NCBI GenBank assembly: GCA_001298545.1
Contig: LJCX01000030.1
Coordinates: 372,001 to 436,000 of the forward strand
DNA: 64,000 bases
Direction: 5' to 3'
Source of the DNA: Actinobacteria bacterium OV320
Lineage (GTDB): Bacteria; Actinomycetota; Actinomycetes; Streptomycetales; Streptomycetaceae
Part shown: piece by piece, positions 51,633-60,202 of the stretch
Layout: each line of letters begins with the position of its first letter
Position numbering within the stretch: the stretch's first letter is position 1
Notes under the pieces: generated by a model
Databases searched by the model: none
Told to the model about the DNA's origin: nothing
Seen by the model: the letters and a program-made list of their open reading frames with translations, nothing else
Translations under genes and position numbers: made by a program

Positions 51633-52445
51633 GTGGTCATCCCCGTCCATGACGTGAATCCCGTACGCCGCACGCCGGTGGTGACGTACGCCCTCATCGC
51701 GGCGAACGTCTTCGTCTTCCTGTTCATGCCCGGCCTGTCCGGCTCCACGGCGGGCGACAGCAGCCTGGCCCAGACGTGTCATCTGCACGCCTTTCTGGAG
51801 CACTACGCCGCCGTACCGAGGGAGTTGATCCACCATCAGCTGCCCCAGCTCGTCCCCACCGGCGACGTGCGCGGCGCGGGCTGTGTGCTGGCCCCGCCGG
51901 GCTACGAGAAGTCGCCCGCGCTGAGCGTGCTGAGCGCGATGTTCCTGCACGGCGGCTGGCTGCATCTGTTGGGCAACATGCTGTTCCTGCTGATCTTCGG
52001 CAACAACGTCGAGGACCGCATGGGGCACGTCCGCTTCGCGCTCTTCTACGTCGCCTGCGGATATGCGGCGTCGTACGGTTTCGCCCTGCTCAACGCCGAC
52101 TCGACCGATCCGCTGATCGGCGCTTCGGGGGCGATCGCCGGGGTGCTGGGCGCCTATCTGGTGCTGTACCCGAAGGCCAGGGTGTGGGTGCTCGTGCCGT
52201 TTCTGGTGTTTCTGCCGTTGCGGCTGCCGGCCTGGCTGGTGCTGGGCTTCTGGTTCGTGCTCCAGGCGGTGTACTCCTCCGGGGAGGGCGTCTCCGGCGC
52301 CGGCACCGTGGCGTACGCGGCGCACGTCGTCGGTTTCCTGGCCGGCATGCTGCTCGCCTGGCCGCTCAAGCCGGGCACGCCCCCGCCGCCGGAGCCGCGC
52401 GGTCTGCTGTTCGGCAGACGGGCGCGCCCCCGGCACACCTGGTGA
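51633..52445 (+). CDS. Rhomboid-family intramembrane serine protease
   Basis: This 270-residue protein has about six membrane helices. The catalytic serine is in GASGAIAGVLGAYL and the histidine in YAAHVVGFLAGMLL. HGGWLHLLGNMLFLLIFG is the conserved HxxxxHxxxN hairpin. It cleaves membrane-spanning substrates within the bilayer; targets are unknown. The start is a GTG at 51633. A rhomboid next to hemE is a common Streptomyces arrangement. Confidence 0.9.
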   Translation: MVIPVHDVNPVRRTPVVTYALIAANVFVFLFMPGLSGSTAGDSSLAQTCHLHAFLEHYAAVPRELIHHQLPQLVPTGDVRGAGCVLAPPGYEKSPALSVLSAMFLHGGWLHLLGNMLFLLIFGNNVEDRMGHVRFALFYVACGYAASYGFALLNADSTDPLIGASGAIAGVLGAYLVLYPKARVWVLVPFLVFLPLRLPAWLVLGFWFVLQAVYSSGEGVSGAGTVAYAAHVVGFLAGMLLAWPLKPGTPPPPEPRGLLFGRRARPRHTW

Positions 52446-52451
52446 GAGGGG

Positions 52452-53519
52452 TCAGCGGGCGGTCTGCGTGTGGACGTACTCGACGAGGCGGGTGAGCGCG
52501 TCCGGGTCGGTGGACGGCATGACGCCGTGGCCGAGGTTGAAGACGTGGCCCTCGAGGCCGGCGGCCGAGTCGAGGACCTCGCGGGTCTTGGCCTCGACGG
52601 CCTCGGTGCCGGCGAACAGAACCGTCGGGTCTAGGTTGCCCTGGAGCGCCTTGCCGGGGCCGATCCGGCGGACGGCCTCGTCGAGCGGGACGCGCCAGTC
52701 GACGCCGACGACGTCCGCCCCGGCCTCGCCCATCGGCTGGAGCAGCTCGCCGGTGCCCACTCCGAAGTGGATGCGCGGGACGCCGTACCCCTCGACCGCG
52801 CGGAAGACCTTCGCGGAGGCGGGCAGCACCGAGCGGCGGTAGTCGGTCGGGGCGAGCGCGCCGGCCCAGGAGTCGAAGAGCTGGACGGCGCTGGCGCCGG
52901 CCTCGATCTGCACCTTCAGGAAGGCGGAGGTGATCTCCGCGAGGCGGTCGAGCAGGTCGGCCCAGAGTTCGGGGTCGCCGTACATCATCGCCTTGGCGTT
53001 CTCGTACGTGCGGGACGGACCGCCCTCGACGAGGTAGCTCGCGAGGGTGAAAGGAGCGCCCGCGAAACCGATGAGGGGAGTGGCGCCGAGTTCGGCGGTC
53101 AGCAGACCGATGGCCTCGGTGACGTAGGGGACGTCCTCGGGGGTGAGGTCGCGCAGCTGGGCGAGGTCGGCGCGGGTGCGGATCGGGCGCTCGACGACCG
53201 GGCCGACGCCCGGCTTGATGTCGAGGTCGATGCCGATGGCCTTGAGCGGGACGACGATGTCGCTGAAGTAGATCGCCGCGTCCACGTCGTGCCGGCGCAC
53301 CGGCTGCAGGGTGATCTCGGTGACCAGCTCCGGCCGCATGCAGGAGTCGAGCATCGCGATGCCCTCGCGGACCTTGCGGTACTCCGGCAGGGACCGCCCG
53401 GCCTGCCGCATGAACCACACGGGCGTGTGCGGCACCGGCTCACGCCTGCACGCCTTCAGGAAGGCACTGTCGTAGGTCGCTGTCGGCTTCCGGCCCGCCG
53501 GGCTCTCGTTCGCACTCAC
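52452..53519 (-). CDS. hemE: Uroporphyrinogen decarboxylase
   Basis: This 355-residue cytoplasmic enzyme converts uroporphyrinogen III to coproporphyrinogen III, the branch substrate for HemG and HemQ encoded nearby. VWFMRQAGRSLPEYRKVR is the substrate-binding signature, and LIGFAGAPFTLASYLVEGG and FNLGHGVMPSTDP are further conserved segments. The length is normal. The gene is convergent with the rhomboid, 6 bp between stops, and divergent from the DUF3000 gene. Confidence 0.97.
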   Translation of the reverse strand: MSANESPAGRKPTATYDSAFLKACRREPVPHTPVWFMRQAGRSLPEYRKVREGIAMLDSCMRPELVTEITLQPVRRHDVDAAIYFSDIVVPLKAIGIDLDIKPGVGPVVERPIRTRADLAQLRDLTPEDVPYVTEAIGLLTAELGATPLIGFAGAPFTLASYLVEGGPSRTYENAKAMMYGDPELWADLLDRLAEITSAFLKVQIEAGASAVQLFDSWAGALAPTDYRRSVLPASAKVFRAVEGYGVPRIHFGVGTGELLQPMGEAGADVVGVDWRVPLDEAVRRIGPGKALQGNLDPTVLFAGTEAVEAKTREVLDSAAGLEGHVFNLGHGVMPSTDPDALTRLVEYVHTQTAR

Positions 53520-53716
53520 GACGGCAAGTCTCGCACGGCGCCGGAGGCCGTGAGGCCGCCCCCTGCCGCGCCCACGCCCTGCCCGTGCCCCGCCTCTGCC
53601 GCGCGCCTCGGCCGTGCGCGGTCCGTGCGCCTGTTCGCCCAGCGCGCACCCGTCCGCGAGCCCCGCACGGGTGTCTTGCCCTGCGCGAAGGCCCCGTTCC
53701 CCTTAATCTTCCCCGC

Positions 53717-54385
53717 ATGGCTGCGGCTCAGGGACGACTGTCGGACGGCGCTGGCGGGATGGATGACACGAACGAGGGGGACCCGGATGGGACCAGGTCG
53801 GCTCCACCGCCGTTCCGGGCGGCCGTCGACCAGCTGAGGGCGGCCCGGCTGCGGCCGCAGATCGAGGCGGAGCCGACACCGGCCCCGAAGCGGCTCGCCC
53901 CGTTCGCCTACGCGCTGGAGGCGACGGTCGTGGACGGCGACCAGGACCTGGCCGACGGCCGGCTGGTGCTGCTGCACGACCCGGCCGGGCACGACGCCTG
54001 GCGCGGAACGTTTCGGCTGGTGACGCTGGTCCGGGCCGAACTGGAGCCGGAGATGGCCGCGGACCCGCTGCTGCCGGAGGTGTGCTGGTCGTGGCTGACC
54101 GGCGCGCTCCAGGCGCGCGGGCTGACGTACGGCGAGCCGAGCGGGACCGTCACGCGCGCGAGTTCGCACTACTTCGGCGGGCTGGCGGAGCGCCCGGCGG
54201 CCTCACAGATCGAGATCAGGGCCTCCTGGACACCGCGCGAGGGGCTGGGCGGGGTCCCGGAGGCGGGGGCGCACCTGGCGGCCTGGTGCGATCTGCTGGC
54301 GCAGGTGGCGGGGCTGCCGCCGGCCGGTCCGGGGGACGCGTCGGTGGTGACGCTGCCGCAGAGGAGGGGGCCCCAGTCACGTTGA
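53717..54385 (+). CDS. DUF3000 protein
   Basis: This 222-residue actinobacterial protein contains PFRAAVDQLRAARLRP, RLAPFAYALEA, LVLLHDPAGHDAWRGTFRLV and ASSHYFGGL, matching the DUF3000 family. No catalytic motif is evident. Genes of this family conservatively sit between hemE and whiI in Streptomyces, as here. Function unknown. Confidence 0.85.
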   Translation: MAAAQGRLSDGAGGMDDTNEGDPDGTRSAPPPFRAAVDQLRAARLRPQIEAEPTPAPKRLAPFAYALEATVVDGDQDLADGRLVLLHDPAGHDAWRGTFRLVTLVRAELEPEMAADPLLPEVCWSWLTGALQARGLTYGEPSGTVTRASSHYFGGLAERPAASQIEIRASWTPREGLGGVPEAGAHLAAWCDLLAQVAGLPPAGPGDASVVTLPQRRGPQSR

Positions 54386-54626
54386 CCATCTCTTTGTCGA
54401 TACGGCCATTTTCGATCCCGTAAGACACCCACTTAAACCGACTCGATCTTCGGATGATCGATCGCGTGTCCGAATTGCACGTATTGTTACTCACTAGATC
54501 GTGATCATTCTCTAAAGGACCCCGGGTTCGCTGCCGAAGACGACTGTGACCTTGAAAGCACGGTTCGTCCCGGCTTCCTCCCCACAAGCCCGCGAGCCGG
54601 CTCCCGTCCCCCACCCAGGAGGCCTG

Positions 54627-55286
54627 GTGTCCGTTCTCCTCGAGCAGCCCGCAAGCCTGGTCGCCTACCGCCCGAACAAGCCCACCGCCATGGTGGTCGT
54701 GGCCGACCCGCGCGTCCGCTCCACCGTCACCCGCCATCTGTGGGCGCTCGGTGTGCGCGACGTCATCGAGGCCTCGTCCATCGCGGAGGCTCGTCCCCGC
54801 ATCGGCAACCCCCGCGACATCTGCGTCGCCGACGTCCACCTGCCCGACGGCTCCGGCCTCACCCTGCTGTCGGAGACCCGCGCCGCGGGCTGGCCCAACG
54901 GGCTCGCCCTCTCCGCAGCCGACGACATCGGCGCCGTGCGCAACGCCCTCGCGGGCGGTGTGAAGGGCTACGTCGTCACCGGCACCCGCACCAACCTCGG
55001 CCTCCCCAGCCGACCCGGTGCCGCCCCCATGGGCTCCGCCGCCCGCCTGCACCGCCGCCCCCCGGGTGCCCCGAGTCACCCGGGCGGCTACCGCGAGCTC
55101 TCCGGCCGCGAGGTCGAGGTGCTGCGACTGGTCGCGGAAGGCCAGTCCAACAAGGCGATCGGCGTCTCGATGGGACTGTCCGCACTGACCGTCAAGAGCC
55201 ACCTCGCCCGCATCGCCCGCAAGCTCGGCACGGGCGACCGTGCCGGGATGGTCGCGGTGGCCCTGCGGACCGGCATCATCCACTGA
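54627..55286 (+). CDS. whiI: Orphan NarL/FixJ-type response regulator WhiI
   Basis: This 219-residue protein matches the sporulation regulator WhiI in sequence and gene context (hemE - DUF3000 - whiI - rnd). The receiver (about residues 20-125) begins AMVVVADPRVRSTVTRHLW: only one Asp stands where normal receivers have an acidic pair, while CVADVHLP keeps an Asp at the phospho-acceptor position. WhiI is known as an atypical, partnerless regulator that pairs with BldM to switch on late sporulation genes. The LuxR helix-turn-helix is ELSGREVEVLRLVAEGQSNK then MGLSALTVKSHLARI. GTG at 54627 has AGGAGG upstream; a GTG at 54546 is an alternative. Confidence 0.87.
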   Translation: MSVLLEQPASLVAYRPNKPTAMVVVADPRVRSTVTRHLWALGVRDVIEASSIAEARPRIGNPRDICVADVHLPDGSGLTLLSETRAAGWPNGLALSAADDIGAVRNALAGGVKGYVVTGTRTNLGLPSRPGAAPMGSAARLHRRPPGAPSHPGGYRELSGREVEVLRLVAEGQSNKAIGVSMGLSALTVKSHLARIARKLGTGDRAGMVAVALRTGIIH

Positions 55287-55415
55287 GACCCCACCCGGCA
55301 CCCGGGGTCTCACCCGGGAACGCCCGTGCCCCCCGGCCCGGCTTCTCCCGTCTCTGCCCGGTTTCTTCCCGACCTCTTCCCCTTCGTTCACCGTCCTGAC
55401 TGGTTTACGACCCTC

Positions 55416-55453
55416 CGGCGCCCGCCGACGGAACGTTCCGTCGGCGGGCGCCG
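55416..55453. terminator. Perfect 38-bp palindrome between whiI and rnd
   Basis: A completely self-complementary 38-bp sequence: a 19-bp arm starting CGGCGCCCGCCGACGG, centred on AACGTT. As RNA it gives a very stable hairpin with a small loop. It lies 130 bp after the whiI stop and 25 bp before the rnd GTG, so it probably terminates whiI transcripts. Confidence 0.7.
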
Positions 55454-55477
55454 TCGATACACAGATACCCTTGACAG

Positions 55478-56764
55478 GTGACCGACGCCCAAGAAACCGC
55501 AGCAGCCAGTTCACTGCGAACCACCGGAGGCGCCCCTCCGGACGACGGCGGATCAGCTGATTCCGGGGCGCCGACACCTTTGCTCGAACCGCGCGAGGGC
55601 ATTCCTCCCGTGATCGCCGACGAGGCCGCCCTCGCCGAGGTGATCGCCGCCTTCGCCGCCGGTACCGGCCCCGTCGCCGTGGACGCCGAGCGCGCCTCCG
55701 GCTACCGCTACGGACAGCGCGCCTATCTGGTGCAGCTGCGTCGCGAGGGCGCCGGCACCGCGCTGATCGACCCCGTGGGCTGTCCCGACCTCTCCGCGCT
55801 CGGCGAGGCCCTGTCCGGCGTGGAATGGGTGCTGCACGCGGCCACCCAGGACCTGCCGTGTCTGCGCGAGATAGGCATGGTGCCGACGCGGCTGTTCGAC
55901 ACCGAGCTGGCCGGACGGCTCGCCGGTTTCCCGCGGGTCGGCCTCGGCGCGATGGTCGAGGGAGTACTGGGCTTCGTCCTCGAGAAGGGTCACTCCGCGG
56001 TGGACTGGTCCACCCGGCCGCTGCCCGACCCCTGGCTGCGTTACGCGGCTCTGGACGTCGAGCTCCTGGTCGACCTGCGCGACGCGCTGGAGAAGGAGCT
56101 GGACCGCCAGGGCAAGCTGGACTGGGCCCGCCAGGAGTTCGACGCCATCGCGTCCGCCCCGCCGGCCGAGCCCCGCAAAGACCCGTGGCGTCGTACGTCC
56201 GGCATGCACAAGGTGCGCCGGCGGCGGCAGCTGGGTGTCGTGCGGGAGCTGTGGCAGACGCGGGACCGGATCGCGCAGCGGCGGGACGTGTCGCCGGGCA
56301 AGGTGCTGTCGGACGCGGCCATCGTGGAGGCGGCGCTGTCGCTCCCGGTGGACGTGCAGGCGCTGGCCGCGCTGAACGGGTTCGGGCACCGGATGGGCCG
56401 ACGGCAGCTGGAGCAGTGGCAGGCGGCGGTCGACCGGGCCAAGGCGCTGAGCGAGGCGCAGCTGCCGCAGCCGGGGCAGCCGGTGGCGGGCCCGCCGCCG
56501 CCGCGGGCCTGGGCCGACAAGGACCCCGTGGCCGCGGCGCGGCTGTCCGCGGCGCGGGCCGCCGTCTCCGCGCTGGCCGAGGAGCTGAACATGCCGCAGG
56601 AGAACCTGATCGCCCCGGACGCAGTGCGCCGGGTCTGCTGGGAGCCTCCGGCGGCCGACGAGGAAGCGGTTGCCGACGCGCTCGCGTCGTACGGGGCGCG
56701 GCCGTGGCAGGTGGAGCAGGTCGCTCCGGTGCTCGCCGCGGCGCTGGCCGGGCAGAGTGGCTGA
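55478..56764 (+). CDS. rnd: Ribonuclease D-like 3'-5' exonuclease
   Basis: This 428-residue protein has a DEDD exonuclease domain (residues about 60-220) with VAVDAERASGYRYGQRAYLVQL (given as VAVDAER and YLVQL), the second Asp in HAATQDLPCL, and YAALDVELLVDL with the final Asp. An HRDC-like helical domain follows (RDVSPGKVLSDAAIVEAAL). It trims tRNA and other RNA 3' ends. The GTG lies 25 bp after the palindrome. No proper ribosome site is visible, but GATACC lies just upstream, so the mRNA may be leaderless. Confidence 0.9.
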   Translation: MTDAQETAAASSLRTTGGAPPDDGGSADSGAPTPLLEPREGIPPVIADEAALAEVIAAFAAGTGPVAVDAERASGYRYGQRAYLVQLRREGAGTALIDPVGCPDLSALGEALSGVEWVLHAATQDLPCLREIGMVPTRLFDTELAGRLAGFPRVGLGAMVEGVLGFVLEKGHSAVDWSTRPLPDPWLRYAALDVELLVDLRDALEKELDRQGKLDWARQEFDAIASAPPAEPRKDPWRRTSGMHKVRRRRQLGVVRELWQTRDRIAQRRDVSPGKVLSDAAIVEAALSLPVDVQALAALNGFGHRMGRRQLEQWQAAVDRAKALSEAQLPQPGQPVAGPPPPRAWADKDPVAAARLSAARAAVSALAEELNMPQENLIAPDAVRRVCWEPPAADEEAVADALASYGARPWQVEQVAPVLAAALAGQSG

Positions 56765-56831
56765 CCGTGGCGGACCCGCCCGGGGTGCCTGTGCACAGGC
56801 CGCAGAGGCACAGGAGCCGCACGAGGGGTGC

Positions 56832-56867
56832 GAGGCGTGTGAGGCGTGTGAGGCGTTCGAGGCGTGT
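56832..56867. repeat. 9-bp tandem repeat (GAGGCGTGT)
   Basis: Four head-to-tail copies (one with TTC for TGT), followed by a GAGGGCGTGCG partial, in the 135-bp junction between the convergent rnd and permease genes. Confidence 0.93.
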
Positions 56868-56899
56868 GAGGGCGTGCGCGGCGTGCGAACCGCAAGCGG

Positions 56900-57730
56900 T
56901 TACCTCGTCGCTCCTCTCATGAAACCGTTGTAGATGTATTTCTGGAGCGCGAGGAAGACGATCAGGGTCGGCAGGATGACCAGCACCGCTCCTGCCGAGA
57001 TCGTTTCCCAGTGGGCGGCGTAGGGGCCCTTGAAGCGGAACAGGGACGTCGAGATCACGCCAAGATCTTGTGAGGGCATGTAGAGGAAGGGGATGTAGAA
57101 GTCGTTGTAGACGGCGATCCCCTTCACGATCACGACCGTCGCTATCGCCGGTTTCAGCAGCGGAAAGATGATTTTCCGGTAGATCGTGAACGCGTTGGCG
57201 CCGTCGAGGCGGGCGGCCTCGTCCAGGGAGATCGGGATCGACCGCACGAACTGCAGGAAAATGTAGATCGAGACGATGTCCGTACCCATGTAGAGGGCGA
57301 TCGGGGCCCAGCGGGTGTCGAACATGCCGAGGCTGTGGACGATCTGGAAGGTGGCCACCTGGGTGGTCACCCCGGGGACCAGCGCGGCGATCAGGAACAG
57401 GGCGATCACCAGTTTCCGGAAACGGAAGGTGAACCGGTCGATCGCGTACGCCGTCATCGACCCGATGAGAACGGTTCCGCCGACCGAGACGACGAGGATG
57501 AAGGCGGTGTTGCCGAACGCCGTGAGCATTCCGCCGTCCTGGAACGCCGTCACGTAGTTGTGGAAGTTGAGCGGGTCGCGCGGCAGCGTGAGCGCCCCGC
57601 TGCCGTTCGCCGTCTCGTTCTCGGTCTTCAGCGAGGTCAGCACCACGACGCCCAGCGGGAGCAGGACGACCAGCGTCGCGGCGATCAGCGACAGGTACAC
57701 GAGGGCACGGGCCACGGCACGGCGTGTCAT
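56900..57730 (-). CDS. Sugar ABC transporter permease (MalG type)
   Basis: This 276-residue carbohydrate-importer permease has six membrane helices. The EAA loop DEAARLDGANAFTIYRKIIFP contacts the ATPase. TNGFMRGATR-like C-terminus (YIYNGFMRGATR) and PRDPLNFHNYVTAF are family typical. It overlaps the MalF-type gene by ATGA. No ATPase gene is present; such importers in Streptomyces commonly share the MsiK ATPase encoded elsewhere. Confidence 0.9.
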   Translation of the reverse strand: MTRRAVARALVYLSLIAATLVVLLPLGVVVLTSLKTENETANGSGALTLPRDPLNFHNYVTAFQDGGMLTAFGNTAFILVVSVGGTVLIGSMTAYAIDRFTFRFRKLVIALFLIAALVPGVTTQVATFQIVHSLGMFDTRWAPIALYMGTDIVSIYIFLQFVRSIPISLDEAARLDGANAFTIYRKIIFPLLKPAIATVVIVKGIAVYNDFYIPFLYMPSQDLGVISTSLFRFKGPYAAHWETISAGAVLVILPTLIVFLALQKYIYNGFMRGATR

Positions 57731-58701
57731 ACGAGGTCCACCCTGTCGTCGGGGACGAGACGTCGCTGCACCCAGGTCACCAGCAGGATGATCAGCAGCA
57801 GCACGACCGCCGCCGCCGAGGCGAGCCCCGTCTTGTTGAACTGGAAGGCCAGCTTCACGGTCTGGATCACGAAGGTCTCGGTACCGGTCGCCCCGCCGGT
57901 CATGATGTACGGGATCTCGAAGGCCGAGAGGGAACCGGAGACGGACAGGATCACCGTCAGGGTCAGCACCGGCTTGATGCCGGGCAGGATGATGTAGCGG
58001 AACTGGTGCCAGCGGCCGGCGCCGTCCAGTTCGGCCGCCTCGTACAGCTCACCCGGGATGGACTGGATCGCGCCGAGGAACAGGACGAAGTTCATACCGA
58101 GGTAGCGCCAGATCGAGACGCCGGCCAGCGAGGTGTTCGCCGAGGCCGGGGTGCCCAGCCAGGCGTGGTCGGTGTGGTAGCCGAAGAGGCCGAGGACCGT
58201 GTCGAAGGTGCCGCCGTCCTGGAAGAAGTAGAGGAAGACGAAACCGATGGCCACGCCGTTCACCAGGGACGGGAAGAAGAGTACGCCCTTGAAGAAGTTT
58301 CGGAAACGGATGCTGAAACTCAGGATCGTCGCGAAGTAGAGCGCGGCGACGATCTGGATCACCGAGGCAACCAGGTAGTAGCCGCTTACCCAGAAGACCT
58401 GGAAGAGGTCCTCCCTGGTGAAGATCTCCGTGTAGTTCTCGGCGCCCGTGTAGTGCAGTTCGGGGCTCACGCCGTCCCAGTCGGTGAAGCTGTAGGCGAC
58501 CATGTTGGCGATCGGCGCGTAGGTGAAGGTGACCAGCAGGACGAGCGGGGCGAGCAGGAACAGCCAGGGGGTCAGCAGCCGCCAGGTGCGTGCGCGGCGC
58601 GGGGCCGGGGCGGGCGCGCCGCGTTTCGAAACCGTTTTCGCGGCCTCGGAGTCCAACTGCTCGGCGCGGGGCGGCGGGAGGTGCGTGTGCGCGTGCGCCA
58701 T
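57727..58701 (-). CDS. Sugar ABC transporter permease (MalF type)
   Basis: This 324-residue permease has a cytoplasmic N-terminus and six helices. TWRLLTPWLFLLAPLVLLVT opens the membrane part, and ELYEAAELDGAGRWHQFRYI is the EAA loop. YSFTDWDG is a typical early periplasmic loop. It pairs with the MalG-type permease; the start overlaps the binding-protein stop (TGATG). Confidence 0.91.
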   Translation of the reverse strand: MAHAHTHLPPPRAEQLDSEAAKTVSKRGAPAPAPRRARTWRLLTPWLFLLAPLVLLVTFTYAPIANMVAYSFTDWDGVSPELHYTGAENYTEIFTREDLFQVFWVSGYYLVASVIQIVAALYFATILSFSIRFRNFFKGVLFFPSLVNGVAIGFVFLYFFQDGGTFDTVLGLFGYHTDHAWLGTPASANTSLAGVSIWRYLGMNFVLFLGAIQSIPGELYEAAELDGAGRWHQFRYIILPGIKPVLTLTVILSVSGSLSAFEIPYIMTGGATGTETFVIQTVKLAFQFNKTGLASAAAVVLLLIILLVTWVQRRLVPDDRVDLV

Positions 58702-60020
58702 CAGTCGCTCACGGTCGCTTGCGTCTCGGTCCACTTCTTGCCGAGTCCGCCGAGGAAGTCGTCCAGACTGCCCTTCTTGGCGCCGCGGGCCAGGTCGACC
58801 AGATCCTGGCGGTACTCGGGCTTGTAGATGCCGACCTCGGACTCGTCGTCGATCAGCTTGACCTTCGCGCCCGCCGTGTCGTCCAGCTCGATGAGCTTGA
58901 CGCCCGCTTCCTCGTACGGCTTCAGCACCTCGGGCATGGGCGCGTCCTCGAGCGGGGAGATTGCCAGGTTGTCCTTGTCGTAACCGGACTTGTCGGTGAA
59001 CCAGTCGATCCAGGCACGGGCCGCCTCCTTGTGCGGGGAGTGGACGTTCACGGCCTGGTTGTAGTCGGGGCCGACCGTCGCGCAGAAGGTGCCGTCCGTC
59101 TGGGCGGGAAACGGCATGAAACCGATGTCGTCCGGGTTCACGCCGGCCTTCTTCGCGGCGTCCTGGAACTGGATGATCGCCCAGGTGCCGAGCCACTGGG
59201 TGGCGATCTCGCCCTTGGCCGTGCGGGGTTTGGACTCTTCCCAGTTGCTGGTCGTCGGGTCCTTCTCGGCGAGGCCCTGCTTGACGATGTCGTGCAGCAG
59301 GGTGTCCCCGACGCGCAGGTCGGAGTTCTCCGCCCAGGGGTCGTCCTCGGCGAGCTTCGTGGTCGCCTGCGGGTCGCAGTGCACGGAGCCGTCGACGTAC
59401 GTCCACGAGGTCAGGGGCCACTGCGCGGCGAAGTTGGTGTAGTAGGGGATCGCGTCGGTCTTCGCCTTGATCGCCTTCAGGTCGGCGAGGAACTCGGCCG
59501 GGGTGGTGGGCCATTCGGTGACCCCCGCCTCCTTCCAGACCCGCTTGTTGTAGACGAAACCGGGCATCACACCGACCGGGCTCTGCCCGTAGACCTTGCC
59601 GTCGACGGTGGTGAAGTCGGTGAAGCGGTACTTCTTGCCGCGTTCGGCGGCGGTGCCGAGGGAGGCGAAGAACTTCGGGTAGTCGTTCTTCTTGATGACC
59701 GCGGGGATCAGCAGGACATCGCCGTAGTCGTCCGTGTTCATCCGGACCTTGATCTCGGCCTCGTAGTTGGTGAGGGCCTGGAACTCCACCTTGACCTTGG
59801 GATAGGTCTTGTTGAACTCGGCGGCGTACTTCTTCATCGTGCCGTCCTGCACGAGGTCGGTGCGCACGGTGAGGACCGTGATGGTTCCGCTGACCTCGGC
59901 AGGGTCGTCGGGCGCCTTGGCGTCCGCGCCTTTCGCGCTGCCTCCGGTGCCGGTGCAGCCCTGGAGCAGCAGGGCGGCTCCGGCGACCGTGGCGAGGACC
60001 GTGACTGTACGGCGGTTCAT
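58701..60020 (-). CDS. Sugar ABC transporter substrate-binding lipoprotein
   Basis: This 439-residue extracellular solute-binding protein (family 1) has lipobox LQGC (Cys about 23) after a hydrophobic signal. ITVLTVRTDLVQDGTMKKYA, VIKKNDYPKF, GFVYNKRVWKEAGVTEWPTT and QWLGTWAIIQFQDAAKKAG are family features. It likely binds an oligosaccharide. The divergent beta-mannosidase suggests mannosides. The ATG at 60020 has GGAAG 8 bases upstream; an ATG at 60026 lacks proper spacing. Confidence 0.91.
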   Translation of the reverse strand: MNRRTVTVLATVAGAALLLQGCTGTGGSAKGADAKAPDDPAEVSGTITVLTVRTDLVQDGTMKKYAAEFNKTYPKVKVEFQALTNYEAEIKVRMNTDDYGDVLLIPAVIKKNDYPKFFASLGTAAERGKKYRFTDFTTVDGKVYGQSPVGVMPGFVYNKRVWKEAGVTEWPTTPAEFLADLKAIKAKTDAIPYYTNFAAQWPLTSWTYVDGSVHCDPQATTKLAEDDPWAENSDLRVGDTLLHDIVKQGLAEKDPTTSNWEESKPRTAKGEIATQWLGTWAIIQFQDAAKKAGVNPDDIGFMPFPAQTDGTFCATVGPDYNQAVNVHSPHKEAARAWIDWFTDKSGYDKDNLAISPLEDAPMPEVLKPYEEAGVKLIELDDTAGAKVKLIDDESEVGIYKPEYRQDLVDLARGAKKGSLDDFLGGLGKKWTETQATVSD

Positions 60021-60109
60021 GTGCATCACTTCCGTTCTCGGGATGTTCTCGGGACGGACGAGCACGTGCGGGTTGGTCGAACACGAGCGGGTTGGCTGAT
60101 TCGGCACTC

Positions 60110-60136
60110 TGGCAGCGCTTTCCTCAACCGGTAAAG
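60110..60136. promoter_or_regulatory. LacI-type operator candidate in the mannoside-uptake control region
   Basis: TGGCAGCGCTTTCC (60110-60123), centred on the palindrome AGCGCT, is followed directly by TCAACCGGTAAAG with core ACCGGT. LacI-family operators commonly have a central CG within partly symmetric A/T arms like these. The site lies between the divergent transporter and beta-mannosidase genes, and a LacI gene is in the latter operon. Confidence 0.45.
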
Positions 60137-60202
60137 TCCGATTCCCGCCAACGATGAAGAAGTGGCGCTCAGTTGTGGGCTTGACCGGTTTAGGGAGTGC
60201 GC

